From NCBI GenBank assembly GCA_021234155.1, contig JAJEKV010000008.1:20307959-20371958 (forward strand): a stretch of DNA of 64,000 nt, read 5' to 3'. A program made the position numbers and the translations under genes. Shown here in pieces: positions 46,301 to 56,697 of the stretch (position 1 is the first letter of the stretch; every line of letters begins with the position of its first letter). Source of the DNA: Isoetes taiwanensis (taxonomy: Eukaryota; Streptophyta; Lycopodiopsida; Isoetales; Isoetaceae). The notes under the pieces are model-generated. The model worked only from the letters and a program-made list of their open reading frames with translations, made no database searches and was not told where the DNA came from.

Positions 46301-49300
46301 CAAACTCCTCAAACCTGTATATAGGCATATCAGATGGGTTTGCCCAAGAAAGCAATTGCGTCCATCCCAGTAGATGCTACAAGAAGTCAACGCCTTTCAT
46401 TTAGCACACTCATATAGAAGGCAATATGCAGTATTCAAAGGATATGGGAATCCCTCGCTTGTGCATACTTTCAGTAGTCTGAAGCGCCCCATGCAGAGAC
46501 TGTTACAAACAGCAAGTAAGATCAGATTAAGTCCACACAGGCCATAAGAGGAGTATGGCCACAGCCCAAAAGACAGCCAAAGTCACCCCTTTAGGGTCAG
46601 GATACTTCCTCTTTTGTGATACCTCCACTATCATCTTATCATCGTTTGACTCAGATGAAAAGAAATTAGATATTTCTGTTTGCTTCAGGCCCGTTGGATT
46701 CTTTTGTTTGAGAATATTTCTCTTTTCTAGGGATAGTTCATATACAAAGTGAGATGCACATTTCTGATCGTAATATTCTACCAGCTGTCGTAGAGATGTG
46801 GGGTCTCTAAAAAGACAATGATATCTGCTTCTAATGATGTAGTAGGTTGGGCAGGTAAAAATAAAATGTTCTTCTGACTCAACCATGTTTAGATCGCAAA
46901 TTGGGTATTTCCGATCTTCACGACTGATATTTTTCGCCCTCCCAACCTCAATCTCCAACTGGTGAGATGACACTCTTAACTGCCCCATAGAGTATCTCAT
47001 TTTATTCGGCAGATCAATATCCAAATATCCAGGCCTTACGGTGAAACCATCTGCTGATATAGTTAGGAAGTTATCCTTATAGAATATCTGTTTAGCAGGC
47101 AGATCTTTGATGGTTGGATCTTCTCGGCTATCTTATGGGTGTGGCTTTTATCCATCGCTCTTTGGAAGGTATGTCCCGTTAAAGCATCTAACACAATCAT
47201 GCACGAAACCGGCTAACTTTTTTCTATTAGTACGGGGAGAGTTGCATGTGGAAAGGGCAAGTAGATTTTTTTTTGCGTTATTCATGTATTTGAAACATAA
47301 AGACAGTCCAAGTCATGGCGTATAAGCTGATTAACTTCTTGCTGAGTAAAATTCAGATTATCAGCCATAATACTGTATTGAAAAGGTGGGATATTTCCCA
47401 TAGAGAAGCCCATCTCAAACAATTTAGATGTCCTTGAGAACCAACAGTGCTTACCCCTAGTCTGCCAACGTTTTAGACGACACATATGCCAACCAGGAGT
47501 CCTTTTTGACCTTGTGATTGTCCAAAACGGTGTAACATATGTAAATACACCGTTTGAAAGGCAATTTCAACCTTCAGAGGTTTCACATTAAATTCAGCAA
47601 GCATTATATCATGAGGTACAGAATGTTTGCTTCTAATCATTCTAGAAAGAAGAGAAATATGGAGCCTCTCCAGTTGACCCCAGTCATTGGCGCGTAGGTC
47701 AACTCCTCATGTAAAGGAAGATGTTACCTTATTTAAAACAATATGTAACAAAAGAATTTTGGGTTATACTCACCACCAGTATCAGCTCTCAGAAATTCTC
47801 TGTTTGCTTTTGAATCTAAGGCTTAAACATCTTGAACGTTTGGAACACATCTGATTCCTAACGAGGAGGTCATCCTAGAGAAGTCATCAATGAATGTCGG
47901 AAAAGCATCCTGAACCATGATGCCGCGATACATATTGGGGTGTCATGCATCTTGCAGTTGGGAAAAGGATCTTAATATGATTGCCAAATTTGCAATTCTC
48001 ACATAATAGTGTTTTAGAATGAGAGTCGACTGTACTTTTTCTCACACACCAAAACCTTGACTATGTAACTCACCTTCGAGCATTCCTCTAGGAGTGTTTA
48101 AAGGGATAGGATGACATGACGATGACTACCAAATTGATACACATGCCTTTTAATCTTCATGAAAAACTCGAGCCAGATATACATGGCATTCGGAATGTCC
48201 TTGGAGTCCTGCTCTGGAGGAATGTCCTTGGAGTCCTGCTCTGGAGTTTGGTAGACATCATACTGCCTCCCAGGCCTGTGAGTAAATTAGCATTTGCTGC
48301 CATGTGTTTGGTGGCTCTGTTGAGCTGAAGCGTCAAGCATCATTGAACTGCTATGCAGTAATGAACATCCTTTCAGAGGCAGAGGAGTCAGCATGAATCG
48401 CTAGGAGAAAATCTGCCTCCATGCGCACATTTTTAATTACCATTCAGAACTGCTGTCCCACAGACACGCCAGTTCACTTATTTTTTCTTGTCAAATTTCC
48501 TCTGCCATCTAGGTTAGCCCCTGGGATCTGTCTTTAGAAGAAACTATGTGAAAAAATAAACCAGGATCCTCACTGTCTTCTTGCTATAAAAGTAAATTTT
48601 CTTACAGCAATAGCCCTTAAAGTCCTGTGAGCAAGACCTCCTCTTTTCTGTACCTTATATGGCAGTGAATGCATCATCATCTCCATTTGAGGTTGTGCAG
48701 CTGGTATATTCTTCTAATTTCTTTGTATATTTATGAATTGTTTTGCTACATTCTGGTTTATGAGGCATTTTGCATTCTAGTTTCACAGAATCAACTGCAA
48801 AAGGAATCTGCAGAAGATGTTTCTGGAGAAGTTAATCGAGCTCTACAAAAACGTAACCTTGAGAATGCAGTGAAGAAGATGCACAGCCAGCTGATTGCTA
48901 AAACAACCAAAGTCCAGCACTACGAGAAGGTGACTTTTACATGTCACTCTCTTTTCTGTTAGTCATAGATTGATTCAAGAGATTTCAGGCTATTGGTGAA
49001 GCAGCTGGTAAATTGGAAGGATCATCTAATGAATCAAGTCAACGTTTATGTTCGGCCTTTGAAATTGCATCTTCATTGAGGAAGCTGCTCAAAGATCGAG
49101 AAAGTCAGTGGGCTGAGCTTCAGGGCAATTTTCAGGTACTAAATTTGAAGGGCACAGTGTCAGAAACTGGAAGTAATTTTCTTATGTTTTAATGTAAATT
49201 GAGCACTTCAATAGAGAAAAGAATGTGAAGTCAAGGAATTGGAAAAGAAGCTTGCCTCATCAAAATCTACATTGCTTGGATCGCTACGGGCACGTGACTC

Positions 49301-50211
49301 TCATATTCTTGAACTGGAAAGTATGCTTTCACAAAGGAAAACAGAGGTAGTCTATCATCTGTCTGCAGTTACTGTTAAATCCTAGGCAGGGTTAAAATGA
49401 TCCACTATGGGTGTTTGTCAGATCAAAGATGTTCAAGGGGATTTACAAAATCTACATCGAGCTATTGATGTTCAAAATAAATGCATCGAACGATTAAGCA
49501 GTGGTAATGTCATTCTTAAACAATTAGTATCCTACGATTAGGCAACTGACAACTTTACCCTGGCTATACGTGAAAGTTTTAGCAGCAATTCTTTATTTTG
49601 CAGATGATAAGTTTAAGTTTCATTAGATAGAAAATCACTCCATTAGTGGTTTGGCAGGGCTCTTGCAAATCAGTTACGCCTTCAAAGTTTGAGAGCTTTT
49701 CTTTATTCCCTTTTGTTTAGTTTCTGTACATTAGGTTCTTTTTGTTGATGATTGGGTGGCAATATTTTTCCCTTGCCTTTTTTCTTTACTCCAGGCAGAT
49801 TATCTTGTGCCAAAGATTGCATATAAGTTCTGAAAAGGAGTGTTTTTTTCTTGTTGTTCAGACGTGGGAGATCAATCATTCACTTACCAAAACGAAGAAG
49901 ATCAACAAGATGGCAATGACTCGAGTAGAAAGGTATGCAATCCAGGTTTCTATCGAAATGCATCTCCAGTTGGGCTTCAACAAATTGATCAGCTATTTAC
50001 ACCATCCAAGATTACCCCAAATTCAAGGGAGAACGTAGAGGCTTCGCTTGGTTATGAAGCTACAGATAACAATAACAGGATGAGTTCTGGTGCTTTCCCA
50101 ATTCGTTGTCTTGCAGGTCCAGAAATATCAGACTCGATAGGGCATGATTTTGATTCAGACTTCTCTTCCACAAATACAGCAATTCCCTCAGGGCAGGTTT
50201 GGTGCGGTTAA
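40300..50211 (+). CDS. Sfi1-like Trp-repeat coiled-coil protein, 16 coding exons, 1,014 aa
   Basis: ATG at 40752. Predicted coding exons: 40752-41086, 41151-41267, 41391-41553, 41823-41954, 42023-42247, 42312-42715, 42821-43007, 43226-43356, 43436-43487, 43564-43758, 43895-44146, 48789-48929, 48989-49135, 49215-49346, 49422-49503, 49862-50211. All junctions are GT-AG and the 3,045 coding bases stay in one frame to the TAA at 50209. A 5' noncoding exon may end at about 40642 before a GTAAAC donor. Residues about 90-250 are heptad-rich coiled coil. Residues about 250-650 are basic with spaced Trp words (FLGWHNL, HWKRKLQQQAWEHW, FQMWRTQM, RAWMNKRR, RCWKSYI, EAWKQVI, AAWKQYY, RAWLEEKLW), like Sfi1 centrin-binding repeats. 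Residues 650-900 are again coiled coil and the tail is Ser/Asp-rich. A centrosome or basal-body role is inferred from the repeats only. Confidence 0.8.
44880..45300 (-). pseudogene. Unidentified coding fragment in the intron
   Basis: A minus-strand frame (45284-44946) reads ADKMLVKVPNPGYSGWRWQP, then SVIDTAGALVLLSLFEKG and ATERAIEAYLHLQLCQKF. The composition looks like a real protein core. The VIDTAGAL word loosely recalls hotdog thioesterases (LVDTVGALA), but the following strand does not match. The source gene is not identified. Confidence 0.35.
45560..46330 (-). pseudogene. PPR-protein pseudogene (PLS type), antisense in the intron
   Basis: Minus-strand frames give VYNALLSACSKTETLPKGR, then LPNRDVVTWSVMIAGYA, the hallmark S/L-motif word of plant PLS-class PPR proteins. 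They continue with QQMQQDGLTPGIAAFFSTLRACDSMVAIEKDRSIHEQI. These motifs bind organellar RNA, one base per repeat. Stops and shifts break the repeats and the target-peptide end is absent. Intronless, fragmentary and antisense to the host gene, it is best read as a retrocopied or transposed piece of one of the many PPR genes. Confidence 0.8.
45646..45720. repeat. 16-bp perfect inverted repeat, 43-base spacer
   Basis: CCCTCCCCTACGTGGC (45646-45661) and its exact reverse complement (45705-45720) sit next to the PPR-like DNA. The 75-bp unit could be a very small inverted-repeat insertion. No target duplication is obvious. Confidence 0.8.
46527..47900 (-). mobile_element. 5'-truncated LINE end, antisense in the intron
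   Basis: The minus-strand frame 47024-46527 reads GQLRVSSHQLEIEVGR, then REDRKYPICDLN followed by ESEEHFIFTCPTY, and then RDPTSLRQLVEYYDQKCASHFVYE. This is the C-terminal zinc-knuckle region of plant LINE ORF2, with the first Cys of the knuckle lost. Upstream frames (about 47900-47300) carry further C-terminal words (MCRLKRWQTRG; RMIRSKHSVPHDIMLAEFNVKPLKVE), broken by stops. RT and endonuclease are absent. It is related to, but not a copy of, remnant B. Confidence 0.8.
48192..48245 (+). repeat. 27-bp perfect tandem duplication
   Basis: GGAATGTCCTTGGAGTCCTGC and the six bases after it are repeated once, head to tail. It lies inside the large intron. It has no functional sign and is probably a slippage or repair footprint. 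Confidence 0.85.
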
Positions 50212-50293
50212 GTATAATCTTATTGTCTGGTTTGAGAAGGTTTGAAGTGTCCAAATGGACTGTTGCTTTATAAGTTGTGGCGTTGCCAATGAT

Positions 50294-50387
50294 TTGTAGC
50301 TTGTATCTTATATTTAGAACTTGACAAGGGACTCATGTTCTTGTAGCTTGGATCTTATATTTAGAACTTGACAAGGGACTCATGTTC
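50294..50387 (+). repeat. 47-bp tandem duplication downstream of the gene
   Basis: Units 50294-50340 and 50341-50387 begin TTGTAGCTTG and end ACTCATGTTC, differing at one base. They start 83 bases after the stop of the Sfi1-like gene and so may lie in its 3' UTR. Confidence 0.85.
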
Positions 50388-52080
50388 GAGTCATTCATGG
50401 GGAAAGAACCCAAGGAGCAATGGTGATGTGGTGTCTCATTGCCTCCTCCCTGGAGGATTCTCATAGCCTCCCATCCCCGTGTTCAAGACCTTTACACTGA
50501 ACGTGCTTCAAGATCTTCACTAATTTGCAATATTTACAAATGATTCTAGAAATTGCGCGTCTTTTTTCTTTTGGGATCATAAGAGTTCTTTTGAGGAATT
50601 TTGAAGGAATATTCACGTTGTTTTTAGATTGTGGGATCTCTTTTTGAGGGAATATTTTATATCGTGTTTGCCATATAAATTTGTTGGAATCCCCTTTCAA
50701 TAGTAGCCATTAAAAAAAAAAGAAAAATGGGTATTTTATCCTACTCTAATGGTTCATGAGTTAATGGCTCATGTGTCATCATTGGATCACAGAATGAAGG
50801 CGAGAATATATCAAATCAAGGACTGAGGATTTTACACCTCATATGTAGCACAATACACCTCATTAAGTTTGCCCAATCTGTTTGGTATTGAGGGAGGGTA
50901 TTTTCGCAATGGTGGAAACTATGATTCTGGTATTGTATTGTATGTGAAACCCTATAATTTGGCATGTTTGAGCAGCTTGTTTCCATTTAGAGTTCTAATT
51001 TCTAATTTTGCTGTGTTTGCAAGTTCATTGTTACCATGGTTGGCGAATTTCCATCCTAAATTGTAGGGCGTGGATAGTGTTTCAGGCCGCTTTCTTTTTC
51101 CAGCCTTGGTTCTCTGTTTTTGTAGGTGCGGCCGAGCGGAGCAGGGGCAGCCATCGTTTCTAACAGGTTGAAAGTTAGGAGGTTCAAACAGAAAAAGGAT
51201 GCAGATGGGATTAGGGGGAGCCAGTTGGAGAAGGAGTGCCGGAATGTCAAATAGAGGTATGGAGAGCTGGTTATTTGCTCCGAGATTCCTCTGTATGATG
51301 CGAATATTGTGAGGAGCAGAACTAAGGTAAGAAGGCGGGTTTTGGAAGCGTCTGCCGGATTGATAGTGTGGATTTGGAAGGCAGGATAAGAAGGCAGAGG
51401 TCGGGATTTAGAAGGAAATTAGAAGATTCGGCGAACTGCGTTGTAATCGGCGAGTGGGTCCTAATCCGATGAACCTCTGCTTCTGGTGTGAGACTTGGGT
51501 TAAATTTGTAGGATCTGGGCTGCTAGAATTCTACAGATTTAGAGCAAAGGGTTAGGAGATGCAAATTCAGTTTGTAGAAGAAGAAATCTGTCGCTGAATC
51601 TTAAAGAAAAACAAGCGAATTAGAAGAATGACCCAGGGCATCAAAACTAAGGACCCAAATCCGGCACAGAAAGCTGGACAGATTAGATCGAATCTGCAAA
51701 TAATCTGCGAAGCATTAAACGAAGAAATGGAGGGGGCAGCAATGCCAATGGTCGTCTGTTTTAATTCTGCACCTTTGAAATTTGTATGGGTCGCGGCCTG
51801 CAAAAAACAGAGGGCCCTTCATCTGGCATAAAAGGAGGAATATTCCTCCCATCAACGGCCCCAATTGAAAAATGAAAACATCCCATTAAGTAACAACATT
51901 ATATAGCACAATAACAGGGGGTTTCAGGGGAATTTGATATAGATATATTTCTTGAAACCATAGACGATGTCCCTAAACTAATTGTATGGGTGGTTATAAC
52001 AAAAATATAGATTTAAGATAAAAAATAATTACGGTAGTCTAGGGTGCACCTCATTTAGAATATATAGCAAAATGCTCCCC
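50388..52080. other. Gene-free stretch after the Sfi1-like gene
   Basis: There are no recognised genes. An A run at 50709-50719 and AT-rich DNA are followed by G-rich sequence at 51.1-51.5 kb. A frame at 51628-51831 (67 codons, QAGQIRSNLQIICEALNEEM-like) has no known domain. The boundary with the inverted-repeat element is near 52.08 kb. Confidence 0.45.
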
Positions 52081-52089
52081 TGCATATGC

Positions 52090-53075
52090 GGTGCTTCGAT
52101 CGGCTCCCGAAATTGAGTTCGGGAGCCAGCCGGGTTCGCCCAAGCGAACCCAGGAAATTCGCCCAAGCGAACCCAGGGATTCGCCAGGCGAACCCAGCCA
52201 TGTCGACGCGATGGCTGGTGGTGGACTACCCGGGTTCGCAGCGAACCCGAACCCCGCTAAGGCGAACCGTCAGTCGGCCCCGGGCGGTCGGGATCAGTAA
52301 TTGCGCAGTACCCATTCGCTTAAGGCAGAACCCGGCATGGCCCGAAGTCCGCGGCACGGATTAACCCGGTGTCGTTACGCGTGCAGTGCAGAATAGCAGG
52401 CGGATCGACGACTCCCGAGCGCTCCGGTTAGTTTTCAACAAGGTAGCCGCTGGTTCGCAATTAATAGCGGCTAGTCCCCGAAGCAATAAGGTGGGCTGTT
52501 TGCCACATGGAATGCGAGTCCATGGAATGCGATTCTCAGACCTATGGATCGTGTGGCACCGGTTTTGGGTTACCCCAAAGGGCAATTGAAATTAATAGCT
52601 TACGGATCCAGGCGGGCGGTTTCAACTTTAAGCGTCCGCGGGTTTGGGTTTTTCAGTAGAGGTGGCCCGGCCGATTGGCTGGCGAACCCAATAGCAAGTT
52701 GGCGGGTCCACGGGGTGGCTCGTTTATACATGGAAGGACAGTCCATGGAATGCAATTCTTCGCTTGGACCTATGGTATGTATGGTATGGCACTAGAGTTT
52801 TTGGTTGCCCCAAGGGCAAACCAGGTACTCTGCATGTGAGTTTTGAAATAAGGGGTGGCGGTTCCAAGGCGACTACCGCCATGATTTCAACCATACGGAA
52901 TGACAAACGTCCACGGGTTTATGGGGTGATTTCGGTACCGAGCATTAAAACCTGGTTCGATTAGGCGAACCCTGGCCGAGCCAATATATTTTCAATGGCC
53001 AAGTTCGTTCAAGTTTGCTCCAAGTTAATTTGAAGTTCGTTCAAGTTCCCACAAGTTCGCTCAAATTGTTCAAGT
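52090..53075 (+). repeat. Left terminal region with GCGAACC motifs and internal duplications
   Basis: It contains at least eight GCGAACC or GGTTCGC words between 52125 and 52275, and more at 52680 and 52963. A ~100-bp stretch at about 52505-52590 ('catggaatgcga...tcagacctatgg') is repeated in altered form at 52735-52830. At 53000-53075 comes a run of 'aagttcgctcaagttc' units. Open frames over this region merely translate the motif clusters. Confidence 0.7.
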
Positions 53076-53444
53076 AAGTTTTTAATTCTAGTTTTTACTC
53101 GTGTTAATTAATATGACTTTATTTGTTGGCCCGAGATATAGGCTAAGATTGGCTAAAAGCAAAGCATTGGCTCGGGGGAGGCATGTAAAGTCTTTCACTA
53201 GGGATTGCCGCATTACTATTGTTGAATGCTACTTTTTCATAGGAATAAGGGCTTCGAGAAGCTTATTAGGACATGGCTATGTTAAGGAGGGCATTGTGCG
53301 ACAAGATCTCTTTTTTTTTATAATTAAAACTTTTCTTTTCCAACAAAGAAGTTTGAAAAGTGCAAATTTCATAACTAGTTCTATGTCCTATAACTAGTTT
53401 CTCGAGACTCATGCTTGTTTGTGATTTTCTATTATCTAGTATAA

Positions 53445-56380
53445 ATGGCCACTGCTCAAAATTTGAGGAAGCCGCCCTTTATCAAGGTTAGTTCGATTGT
53501 AATGTATTTTTAGAGCAATCTTGGAATGGTCGACCCAGTTTTATCCTCCCACAACATGGGAACTGGGGAGGAGGAAACTTAGCTTCTGATGATTGGAATG
53601 CCATTTTCTGTTTCGCACACGAAATGAGCTCTCAAGTTGCCATGTTAGTTCACTTAAAAGCCTGAACCTTAAGTTACGAGCATAACAAGGGTAGAGTATA
53701 AGATCAAATTTTGGCTATGGGATTCGAATGCAAAGGTAAGTCCACGAGGGTCATGATTGAGATAATGGAGGCAACTGATGGGCATGAACGTTCGAGGAAG
53801 GGATTTGGTTGAAAAATGCAAAATGAAGAGAATGAAATGAAATGGGTAGGAACGGTGGCGGAAGGGAGTTAGTTGCAAACCACACATTAAGGGAGAATAA
53901 AAAAAGATAAAAATTTTAACGTCCACCGGAGTCAATTAAAGTTGAAAGAAAAAAGGTGACAAAGGAAGGGAGGTATGAAAGAGAGGTTGACATGACAACT
54001 AGTATGGAAGTAATAAAGCATATTAATTTGGATTTGGATATAAATGCTATTTGTTCTATTTGTTTTTTGTCAAGACCCCAATGCATCTATAGGTTTGTAC
54101 TCAGGCTTGTGTTCATGTTCACCTGTACCTCAGATATCTATTCGAGACCGTCTAAGAACCATGTCTTATTCAGATGCAGTTCCACCGATTGGCATGGAGG
54201 AGGCGCCCCCGGATTTGGCCCCTCTGGTACGGTCTTCCGGACACATCGGTAGCATTGTAGAATGGTACCCCTAACCGACATTGTCTTAACCCGCTAAAGG
54301 TCTGTTTTGTGTGCTTGTTAACCGATTTGTTTTGTGGCAGGGAATACCATGGCATTTGGTGCCCGTCCGTCCGTGGTGGTCGCGTCGGTTGAGCGGCGGG
54401 CCTACGATGCAGCCGGTGGATTTGCACAAAGCACACGGGTGCACTCACTATGTCGACGGGGATACGCCGTGACCTCGATTTCCGGCCGGACGCTGCGTGG
54501 CGAAAGCATGGGGCCACCACCAAAAGCCACCACCCAGATCTATGGTGGCCCAAACGAACATTAAAGGCCCACGGTCCACACCGCCAATTGCGTGATAGAG
54601 TGGTGTCCGAAGCGGAGAGGGCGGCTAAGCGTCGAGAAGATCACGCCAAAGCCGTATGTTGGAGGGCACGCTGCAGAACCTGAAGAGAAGCGAGGAGGCA
54701 AGGCTAACAACAATGCGCCCTACGAAGATGTCCTAACCCCGTGAGGCCGCCTTGGATGCCTTTCACGAGGGGCCCGGATGCCATGTTCCACAGAGGCGGC
54801 CACACAAGCCTGAGTGGGAGGCCGAGATCTTGCCCTTTTATGAAGGTTGCATTAGAGCTGGGGTCGGTGCCACAAGTGGCGCCGGGAGGAAGAGGGACCG
54901 CACATGCCCTTCTCAATGGCCGGGCTATTGCACGCAGGATGGGTGGTCATTTGCCCACAGCAGGAGCTGCTAGGCTGAGCTCCTCGTGGGATCGGAGTCT
55001 CGGCCAAATTCTGGTGGGTCCATCTTCGCCGCCAGGTTCAGAGTCGAATTTGGCGTCCACACTCCTGGGACTAAGCTGGCATGCGGCATGGACGGACAGT
55101 TCGGTCCGTGAGGGGCTAGGTCGACGCAGCTCCTCTCATGGGACACGCCCGGCTTCGGCTGATCGTATATGGCCACCCCTCCTTCCATAGGGCGCTATGA
55201 TTGTGATCTTGACATTGTCTAGGGGCCCGGGTCTTGACGACATAGTGAGGACCGCAATGGCGTGCACGGTATGGCACACGGTTTGACCTCGCCATTTCCG
55301 GCCATTTCGTAATGTCGGGGGAACCGAGGCATGGATGAGAAGACCGAAAGTAACGCGATTTCTTCATGTACCACCTTGGAGAGTTGACAGCACACCATCC
55401 GGAGCTACTTGGTGTGTGTACCCATTCGGAGGTTGGTCCCACCACGTAAGGTCGGCAATTCCCGAAAGCACTTGCGCATCCCGGCCCGCCTTGCGGTTGG
55501 TCCCCTCTTCGAGGAGGTTAGGGTGTTCACCCACTTCTACCGGCCAGATCACCGAAAGCATATCGCCACTGTCATGGCGAAGGCCGGATAGCGTACCACG
55601 GGTGCTGCGGTGAGGGCCGGGCCAAAGATGCGGCGCACAACTCACTCTTGACCTCGCCGAGGCTTGCACACCGATGGACGGTGGGAGGAGGGACACATTC
55701 GAGTGTTGATGAGGTACGTGCCCGTTTTAGTTTGTATGTATTCTTTGCCGACATCTAACCACCGGAGTTCGGATGTATGTAGTGCCTTGCGACACATGCT
55801 ACCAAGCGAGCGTCATGAAGTTGTTAATGGTGGACCCTCGTGTCTACCACGACTAAATCGCCGGAGACACACAACGTGTCCCGAGGAGGCGTCTCCCACT
55901 TTCTTCCCCGGCCGAAAGCATCCCCGATTGGGGTACACTCCGCCTCGGTCCTATGGCCCATCGTCACAAAGTAAGTACGCAGCTTCTTTGCTTTAGTTTC
56001 AATTGGTGCACATAGCATTGTTAAAATCATTACATCCTTGCCGGCAAAGGGCCATTGGATGCTCCTTACCCTCATACGAGGCGGACTGCACAAGGCCGCT
56101 CGGGCCTTGGGGAGACGACGATCATGTGGGGTGGTGGTACCCGACAACCCGCCCACACGCCCGGGAGTCTCGGGGAGTTCGAAATCTCAACCTCCCGGCG
56201 CAAGGCTTCGTGAGTGTTTCTTGTGCTTGCCTCATGCCAGGCGTATGTGCTCCATTGTCGTGATCTCACCTGCAGTGTCTTTGTACAACGCAACGGCTTG
56301 GCTCTTTGAGCGATTGGGGGCACCACCGGGTACATCCCGTGGGGGGCGACGCGGCGACCGGGTGTTGTGCCCCTTCTGAT
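53445..56380 (+). pseudogene. Degraded plus-strand gene inside the 9 kb element
   Basis: A candidate short first exon (53445-53486, MATAQNLRKPPFIK, behind a TATAAA-like word, with donor GTTAGT) and an ATG frame at 54161 (MSYSDAVPPIGMEEAPPDLAP) are followed by an acceptor at 54340 (tttgtggcag). Further frames then carry DLDFRPDAAWRKHGATTKSH and VVSEAERAAKRREDHAKA, then KPEWEAEILPFYEGC, then PLFEEVRVFTHFYRPDHRKH, then a GT donor after CACAAA at about 55970. The pieces are protein-like but in conflicting frames. I do not recognise a DDE transposase block or any other named domain. Confidence 0.4.
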
Positions 56381-56697
56381 CGATAACAACACTGCGGCAT
56401 GCATATTGGCTTCACCTTGCGGCGGCTGCGGCGCGGTGTGGCGTGACGAGGCCTGACGAATTGTGCCAATTAGCGGGGAACTGGTACACGGGCTAAGATG
56501 TCGCGACGATTTAGGAATGAGTGGCTTGTAGTAGTCGGGCTTCTTTATTGTAGGGTATACTGGTACCGACAAAGGCTCGGTGGTCACTGTTAGTGGTAAT
56601 TGAGCTTCTTGTAACAGAAAGGTTGCTTAAATGGTTAAATGGTTTAAAAACTTACAAATATCCACCCCAAAATTATAACGTGTCACTTGTACAAGAT

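Larger units (their letters stand above)
44147..48788 (+). other. 4.6 kb intron filled with mobile and pseudogene DNA
   Basis: The donor CAG|GTATTT and the acceptor TTTCACAG| connect phase-0 exons. Every other intron of this gene is under 400 bases. The intron contains an antisense PPR pseudogene, an antisense LINE end and a 16-bp hairpin. I found no further exon inside, but a small one could be missed. Confidence 0.75.

Noticed and set aside
49840-49932. Extra intron starting at the GTATGC at 49933
   Set aside because: The frame stays open through it to the stop at 50209 with protein-like sequence, and no suitable acceptor is needed; a continuous terminal exon is simpler.
54741-55190. 149-codon GC-rich plus-strand frame
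   Set aside because: A competing frame over the same bases (54752-54973) reads more protein-like; several overlapping frames on both strands are open only because stops are rare in GC-rich DNA.
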